A stretch of DNA of 64,000 nucleotides from Hsuehochloa calcarea. Its lineage: Eukaryota; Streptophyta; Magnoliopsida; Poales; Poaceae. Position numbers and translations under genes: made by a program. Position 1 is the stretch's first letter, and the number at the start of each line of letters is the position of its first letter. Positions 57,901 through 64,000 of the stretch are shown here, in pieces. Location of the stretch: the NCBI GenBank assembly GCA_036346395.1, contig CM070599.1:13631232-13695231 (forward strand). Direction: 5' to 3'. Under the pieces are notes generated by a model. That model made no database searches, was not told the origin of the DNA, and saw nothing but the letters and a program-made list of their open reading frames with translations.

Positions 57901-60604
57901 TTAATCATGCGCATGCGCATGTGCTAGCTATTTGCACGGCTGCCCTGCTGCTGATGACGTGTGTGCTGCCAAGGCAAGAGAGACAGAGAAGAAGCTCAGG
58001 AAGAGAAGAAAGCAAGGGAATAGGAAAAAGGAAGGAAGAAGAAGAAAGAGGAGAAAATTAGGGCTTCGCACTTCGTTTCTGGTTTTCATCCAATTTTCGT
58101 GGGTAACGTTATGATAATCCCTGGACTGATATTAGATTCATGGTTAATGATATTGTAGATTGGTTTGGTCGCACGAGGTAGATATTTTGTGATGCCCATT
58201 TACGTTCAGAATCAGGGTTTTGCCTAGTTAGAAAAGGTGTGAGAAATTTCAGTAACTTTTCAGAAAGGTCTAGACCATTAATTTTGGAGTTATGAGCAAA
58301 AGGATATGGCCTCGGGAAGGTCATTGTCGTAGCATCGCTAGACAGTGGGTACATAGTACCCTTTTATCATTGGAGGACCGAATGGGAGAGGAGTCACGAA
58401 CAATAGTGGCACGAGTCTTGTATTACGAGTATATGAATGAGCCCCCGGGTTTTTACATACCCTTGGGGCTCTATTTATAGGAGGGTAAGAAGAGATATTT
58501 ACCTTCTTGCCCTCACAATGTTGAGAGAGAGGGGCTATTTAGGTACATTGCTGGGAAAACACTATATAGACCTAGTCTACATATGTACAAGATCCCCGAC
58601 GACTGAGGTGCGGGCACCCCGGTGCCCGGCTACAACAATCCATCAGACAAATCTCATCACAATGACAGCTATCGTGATGATAATTGTTGATTCTTGTCAA
58701 ATTGTAGGGTTAGAACTTAGGATTTTAAATTGGTTTTTTAGAATACCGGCCTAGTTGGTTGCGAATCATGAAGCAAATCGCAAGTGATCATGAAGAAAGT
58801 CACCAATGGTGTTGTGGCATCATTGCTCTCAGAACTTAAGAGAACATGGAAACACATTCTAAAAGGTAATGTATTTACTTTTATTTGACCATTCTACTAT
58901 TTTTTAGTTGAAAATACTAAGTCGTCTTGTTCTTTTTTAGGGCATAGAGGTCAGATGATGTATTGTTTCTTCATTTTGGTAAGCACTTTGATCACTACTT
59001 TCTTTATCAGTGTACATTGTCATAGATTATATTAAATTATCGATGCTAAAAATTGTTGAACATATTAATATTTAGGACAATGTTACTTGAAAATTATATG
59101 TGCGCTCCAAACATGACCCTTATGGACTTCAGCCACAACCTCACTCAAAATTGCTACAAGTGAATCTAATATCTGTGTGGCAGGGAAGACACGCTGGAAC
59201 TACTTGGTAAGGATGTGATTTAGGATGGATGAACAACCAAGCTGCACTGCCGGTGCGGAGTGCTGCGTTACCATCCATTTATTTATTAAACAAACAATAA
59301 AAGAATTACTCGTTAACCACGACCGTATATATCGAACTGAAATATTCTGTCGTGATTCTGAACACATGGCTAACTTAACACTGAGTAGCCTTTTTTAGCA
59401 TCAATGAATAGCTTAGCTTTTTTTACGAGGAAAATAGCTTAATTACTAGTTTACTCATAGACGAAATGCAACTTATATACTCCGTAATTCGTATGAATGG
59501 CTACTAATCAAGACTACAATCCCTAAATCTCAAAATTTGCTAAACAGCACGGGCATGAGTATGAACTAGCAGTAGCATTTCTCTTGGTCCCCCCAGGTAC
59601 ATTCCAGTCAGATCTTAATAAGCAAGAAGAAGCAATCAAAGAAGCCAATTGAACTATTAGTGGTTTATAGTACTCACCAGACAGAGCGCTCTGATGACCT
59701 TGTCGCTATACGCCTCCGGCTCCGACGCCTGCATCTCCAGCAAGTCGCCGACCATCGTCCTCCTCTGCTCCCTCCCCTCCGCGGCAGCCGCGCGGTGCTC
59801 GTCGATGAGCCGCTGCGCCCACGCGTTGCGCGTCCTCGACAGCCTCACCGCCCGACGCTTCGCGCCGCCGATGTCCACCAGCCCAAGCACCGGCACGAAG
59901 TCCTGCAAGTTGGACGCCCCGTGCATCGCGAAGTACTCGCGCACCATGTCTCGGAACCTCGCCGCCTCCTCGGACTCCGCCTCCGCGTCTCCCTCGCCGT
60001 AGTACCGCTTCCCGGCGATCATCCGCGCCACGATGTTCAGCGCGAGCTCGAACGTCCGCGCCTTCACGTTAGCGTGCGCGGGCTTCGAGGCGTCGGCCCC
60101 GGCGCCAGCCAAGAAGAGGCGCCGCGCCATGTCCCGGACCTCGCCGGCGCGGACGGCGTTGGAACGGAGGAGGCGGTGCGTGGAGAACACCTCGACGGTG
60201 GCGATGCGGCGGAGGTTGCGCCAGTTGGGGCCGTAGCTGGAGGACCCCAGCGTAGTGTAGCCATTGGATAGGTAGCGCGCGGATGGGAGCTGCGGGCGGT
60301 TTGCGAAATTGATGTCGTGGGTGGTCAGGCACTCCTCGGCGACGGCGGGATCCGTGACGTGAACCACGAGGCGGGAGCCAAAGCGGAGGAGGAGCACCGG
60401 GCCGTGCGTCGCCGATAGCGCGGCCAGCGCGCGGTGGAGCGGCTTCTTGAAGAGGTGGAGGTGACCGATGACGGGGAGGGACGGTGGGCTCGGCGGGAGA
60501 CGGCGTTGGCGCTTCCTGCTCTTGAGGCTGCGGAGGACGATGAGAAGGAAGAGGGCCGCGGCCAGTGAGAGGAAAAGGAAGGAGAGCGTGGTGGTGTTCG
60601 CCAT
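54960..60604 (-). CDS. CYP81: cytochrome P450, CYP81 family, two exons
   Basis: Exon 1 is 59678-60604 and exon 2 is 54960-55574 (donor GTGAGT, acceptor ATAG, phase 0). Together they encode 513 residues, the usual P450 length. The N-terminus is a membrane anchor (residues 7-24) followed by the proline hinge PPSPPSLPVIGHLH. Exon 2 opens with the I-helix oxygen-binding TGTDTS (314-319); then ETLR (371-374, ExxR), PERF (426-429) and the heme loop FGLGRRRCPG (442-451, Cys449). All key residues are intact. Sequence style (HGPVLLLRFGSR, FANRP, YGPNWRNLRRI) places it in CYP81, ER-bound mono-oxygenases that hydroxylate phenolics, specialised metabolites or herbicides; the substrate is unknown. The start was chosen for the anchor; an in-frame ATG lies further up at 60772. 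The intron (4.1 kb) is repeat-filled. The exons look functional. Confidence 0.93.
55575..56236. other. P450 intron, 3' part
   Basis: AT-rich intron. From 55935 the sequence has the style of a DNA-element terminus (AAAGTGCATCATATGTCCCC, then GGGTCCCCAACTTGAG), but no matching partner end was identified. Confidence 0.4.
56237..57232. mobile_element. possible DNA-transposon sequence in the P450 intron
   Basis: Begins with GGGATAATTGACTATATATGCCC and contains repeated TATGCCATTGGA phrases (56370-56400), the style of Mutator-like non-coding termini in grasses. It is followed by a CT-rich low-complexity part (56520-57190) with long Pro/Ser-rich frames lacking any domain. The right terminus is not identified, so the class is a guess. 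Confidence 0.35.
57233..58660 (+). mobile_element. gypsy-type LTR fragment in the P450 intron
   Basis: TGTAATATCCCG at 57233 is a typical LTR start, followed by the AT-rich, then GC-rich order seen in the other LTRs. The end is not certain. The part from about 58340 (GGACCGAATGGGAGAGGAG, CTCTATTTATAGGAGGG at 58468) looks like a second promoter-bearing repeat. No coding region was found. Confidence 0.45.
57577..57712 (+). repeat. tandem duplication of about 70 bp
   Basis: CGGCGCCTTCCGA to GGGGACCGGCT at 57577-57646 is repeated at 57647-57712 with few changes and a 4-bp deletion. Just before it, TTACCGGCGGTAACCGG (57554) is palindromic. Confidence 0.88.
58661..59677. other. P450 intron, 5' part
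   Basis: No feature could be supported. AT-rich, ending at the exon 1 donor at 59677. Confidence 0.4.
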
Positions 60605-61360
60605 GGATGGATCTGGGAGCTTGGGGAGACAGGAAAGGGAGAGCAAATCAGTGAAGGGTGCTCGTGGACAGGTGTGTAACACAGCACGGTGCCACGGTGT
60701 CTGTGATTTTTGAGTTATTAAAAAAAGAGGGAAGTGCCGAGCTCGTGGATGGCGAGGAGTTTTTTTTCTCAACGCTAAATCAAATAGCCATAATAGCCCA
60801 GGGCACGATAGATTATGTTACGTGAGTTTTGAGTTCGGAACCGGTGATTTTTTTTTGTTAATTTATTTATGAGTAAATTATTATCTTTATTTTATTGTGA
60901 AATAGTATTATTTTAACGAAAAACTCGGTACTAAGTACGTGAATTTTTTTTATAGGTGTCACGGTCGGATTGCCTTAACAGTGTCCGTTTGTCTCAGCCA
61001 ATCCTGTGACTGTATCCATGCAAACATAAAATACTTCACACACATTCATCCTTTTGAAACAAGTCAATATATGGTGGGGAGTGTGGCGGCGAGCGGAGGC
61101 AGGCGGTAGAGATGATTGTATCGTTTTGTGTATAGATAAATTTTTGAATAATATATTATTTTATCTTTTAAATAAAATATCATTTATATTGATGAGCAAG
61201 TACATGATTTGTTCGTAAAACTCTCTATTTATATTTATAATGTCATTCTAAACATCCATAATCTTATATCATTATGTGAGACACTTATGATTTATAGATC
61301 AGCACATGTATTTATTTATGACCATATTTCACGTATAATTGATATGGGATATCAAATTAA
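60605..61360. other. upstream region of the P450 gene
   Basis: Contains the 5' UTR and promoter of the minus-strand P450. AT-rich with several TATA-like runs (for example at 60890 and 61140-61190), none of which can be singled out. Confidence 0.4.
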
Positions 61361-62158
61361 TAATGTGGACATATATTGAAAAACATAGTATTGGATTGAC
61401 TCGCCTTGAGAAACTACGAGAATCATTATATTCTTAAGTGTCGTTAGTTGGTCTCATACACAGTGTATGTGGGATTCTTAGACCCGAGATCATCATAGTT
61501 TCCTACATGTGTAATAGTTTACTTAGGGGTTACCAAATGCTACTCTATAAACGAGTAGTTATAAAGGTAGCTTTCGGGTTTACTATGAAACATGTGGATG
61601 AATGTGAGCAATTAAGAAGGAATTTGCTCTAACTCTTTAACAGGAGAGATATCTCTGGGCCTATCGATGTGGTTAGATTAAGGAAGTGCATGGTCATGCC
61701 AAATATGGTTAGTGAGTCAACTACAACTAAGTAATCCACTACAAGATCGTGTGAAGTATCAATCTATTATAGGATGGCACATATCTCGTCTTGAGTTCGA
61801 TCTGGTATCGTGAGGCAAAGGGATCAGCACATAAGCTTTATAAAGGTTCATTTGATATGATCTTTATGTGTATTCGGGGGTCGCTATGCCCTGTTAGGAA
61901 TCGCTACCGAGGATCGGAAAGGAGTTATCGGGTCACGGGCGATGACATATGAACTTATAGGGTCACACACTTAATGGGTTGGAACAAACTAGTTTGGATT
62001 GAATCCATTAGAGGCTTAAATTGGATTATAATCCGTAAGTGGTTAAGAGTCCTGATGGGTTTCTAACGTAGGGATTCATTAGGGGCTCTTTATAAGGGGA
62101 AGCGTGGGGGCTTTTGGGATGATGTTGCACCACAAACCGAAATCCTAGCCAACCCCCT
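61361..62158 (+). mobile_element. copia-type LTR fragment
   Basis: Carries phrases characteristic of a common grass copia LTR: GATTCTTAGACCCGAGATCAT, GGAGAGATATCTCTGGGCC, ATCTGGTATCGTGAGGCAAA, GATCGGAAAGGAGTTA. A TATA-like CTCTTTATAAGGGG precedes the presumed start near 62095. The left border is not clear. The sequence breaks at 62158, where another LTR starts, and should resume beyond the window. Confidence 0.65.
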
Positions 62159-64000
62159 TGTAATACCCCGTTCAATATTTAGAACAAGATTTGAATTTGA
62201 ACTGTTTTATTATGAGTTAAAGTGGGGTTTCAGAATTTTCTATTGCAGGGTGATTAAATTTTGGTCTAAAAGCCTATAGCCTTGGCCCATTAGGGGCAAC
62301 CAAAAACCCTAAGTGCTACAAGATCACGCCCACACTACAATACCCATCCTCCTTAAAGAGGCGCGTCGCCGCTCTGATACCACTCCTCCGCTGCATTGTC
62401 CAAGAAGAAGGAGGGAGGGAGAAGAACACTTTGGGTGCCGTCGGCCAAGGAGAAAAGAAGACGGTGAGGGGAAGGGAGATCGTCTTCCACAAGTGTCATC
62501 ATCAACGTCTTCCTACAGGTCTACAAGGGGAACGAGAGGAGTCTCATTCGTTGTTCGATACTGTTTGGAGGAAGGATTGATAGTTAGGATTAAACCGACA
62601 TGCTGTCTGCTAGATTCCAGAACAGATCCAATCGGTTGTGCGCCCAGTTTCGGTGTCTTAGAAGCCGAATTTGATATTTTTGTCTCCTAGAGTTTTGTAG
62701 CCCTGGTTTTTATCTTTCCATAGCCACTGAGATCACAAGTTTCCACCTTACGGTTTAGGAGATATGATTTATTCTTTGCGCATTGTTATGTCTGTCTCAC
62801 GAGAAGGAACTGTCTGTTTGTTCCTTAATTTTGACCTTGTTATTGTAGGATTCAGAACCTCCACCCAACTAGGTTATTGTATAATTTTTAATAATCTTTT
62901 CAGATTGATAAAGATCACCTCCATTGGATCTGTAGAATGAAAGTTATGCCATTTTATTTACTGTTGTTATGTGGTCTGGACAGATATCTGTCAGATATTT
63001 TCAACTGCTGGTTAGCCAATTGTCTTGGCCGAATCGATAAACCCTGTCAACTAGAGTTTCGTACTTCTGTGTGTTAAGTTTCATTGGGCATTGGTTTCAT
63101 ATCGTTTCGAGTTCCAGATAATTAATTATGATTTTTATCGTACTGATGTCCACGAGAGCTGTAAGCTGGCTGATTAGTGTAATTGTCAGTTGGAACCGTG
63201 GGTTGTGTTGGATAGATAGAGGGTTATGGTAAGACACTTGTAGCTTTGTCATACCTGGTTATCTTTATCCTGATTATATATTTGTGTAGGCGGTGAGGCG
63301 GTGGGTGGAGGGGTATCTTCGCTGCCTCCTAACACATCACAGCGCGGGAGGCAAGTACTTTGTCTTTTCATATGGAATGTTGATGATTGTGTGTGGTTGT
63401 ATTGCTAGACTTGCTATTCATATTCCTATGCAACGTACTATTTTTATTCTTATGTGATAAAGATTCAATGCATGTGATTCATTCCATACACGCATCGTTT
63501 TCGTTTTGACCACGGGAGTGAAAATTGAAAGACCCAACAACTCCAGTATGGGCATGTAAGTCCCACCACTCCAATGTGGGCAATATTGGACACCCGTATA
63601 AAATGTTCTTCATACGATATTTGGGATCCCCGGACTTTGTTAAGTCCGGGCTTAAGTGAACACCGACGGGTGTATCACTCGTTATACCGGTATAAGATGA
63701 TGAGCAGTCCATTCCTTCAATGCATTCTTTCATTCCATTCATTCATGTATGTATTCCAAGAATTGTTTATGTTTCGGTTGTAGTTGGCTTGTCCACTTTA
63801 TGCTTGATTTATCATGTTTAGTACTTGCTGAGTCTTTGGCTCATTCTTACTTGTTTGTTTAATTTAGGTAATTGATGAGGAAGAAAAGTCTTGGGCGGGA
63901 TTAGTCCAGCACGACGCACGCCACTTATCTTAAATCAAAATTCATTGATTATTTTCGTTTCATGACAGCTATTTGATAATTGTTGAATTGTAATAAGCCA
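62159..64000 (+). mobile_element. start of a gypsy-type LTR (L), runs off the window
   Basis: TGTAATACCCCG opens an LTR of the TGTAAYAYCCC type. The region has the usual GC-rich leader (62330-62560) and late GTACTTGCTGAGTCTTTGGCTC segment, as in LTR G (46680: TTGCTGAGTACC). The frame 62313-62690 lacks any domain. The five bases before it (CCCTT, 62154-62158) are the predicted TSD. Whether it is a solo LTR or a full element cannot be told here. Confidence 0.65.

Noticed and set aside
60605..60772. Upstream ATG extending the P450 by 56 residues
   Set aside because: The extension is basic and proline-rich and would bury the N-terminal membrane anchor; the anchor-proximal ATG at 60604 fits the family.
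62313..62690. 125-codon plus-strand frame as a gene
   Set aside because: Lies in the leader part of an LTR, basic low-complexity start and no domain.

Overview
The window is plant nuclear DNA, almost certainly from a grass. Two intron-containing host genes with GC-rich first exons (an EMC8/9-type gene and a CYP81-type cytochrome P450, both on the minus strand) are scattered in a sea of nested LTR retrotransposons, with Tourist-, Stowaway- and hAT-type DNA elements close to the genes. Nothing bacterial, organellar or CRISPR-like was seen. The grass assignment is inference from the P450 type, the MITE types and the LTR families.

Layout. 1-30795 is a nest of retrotransposons whose order can be read from target-site duplications (TSDs). 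An old minus-strand gypsy LTR (C, 16483-18521 + 29469-30795) was split by a complete minus-strand SIRE/Maximus-type copia element (18522-29468; near-identical 5-bp TSD). To its left lies the end of another LTR (D, 16128-16482). Next to that is a plus-strand Tekay/Del-like gypsy element (A): the tail of its 5' LTR at 1874-2468, decayed gag-pol at 3192-7660, and its 3' LTR at 7665-10717 + 14952-16127. The 3' LTR of A was split by a solo LTR of the same family in opposite orientation (B, 10718-14946, TSD TTTGG). The 5' LTR of A was split by a second SIRE-type copia element, of which only one LTR and its primer site (8-1873) lie in the window.

30796-36743 is an older gypsy relic carrying a 'putative gypsy-type transposon' domain, split by a solo LTR (E, 32941-35593, TSD AGTTT). 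37042-40158 is the four-exon EMC8/9 gene; its large intron holds a Stowaway-like MITE and a Tourist-like MITE sits at its 5' end. A decayed hAT transposase gene follows (40398-42490). 42536-47134 is a 4.6-kb solo LTR (G, TSD GAAAC), directly abutting a related minus-strand LTR (H) that contains a truncated copia remnant (50153-51855). 54960-60604 is the two-exon CYP81 gene, whose roughly 4.1-kb intron is filled with repeat sequence. The right end is a copia LTR split by the start of another gypsy LTR (62159 onward).

Function. The only genes likely to serve the plant are the EMC8/9 homologue (ER membrane protein insertion) and the P450 (ER-anchored mono-oxygenase). All transposon coding regions seen are broken by frameshifts or stops. 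No previously undescribed gene system was found. The most interesting signals are structural: a 29-bp palindromic tandem repeat shared by two unrelated elements, a palindrome-bearing module conserved across several LTR families, the LTR palindrome cluster of the copia element recurring inside its own pol region, and long inverted LTR pairs that could form double-stranded RNA.
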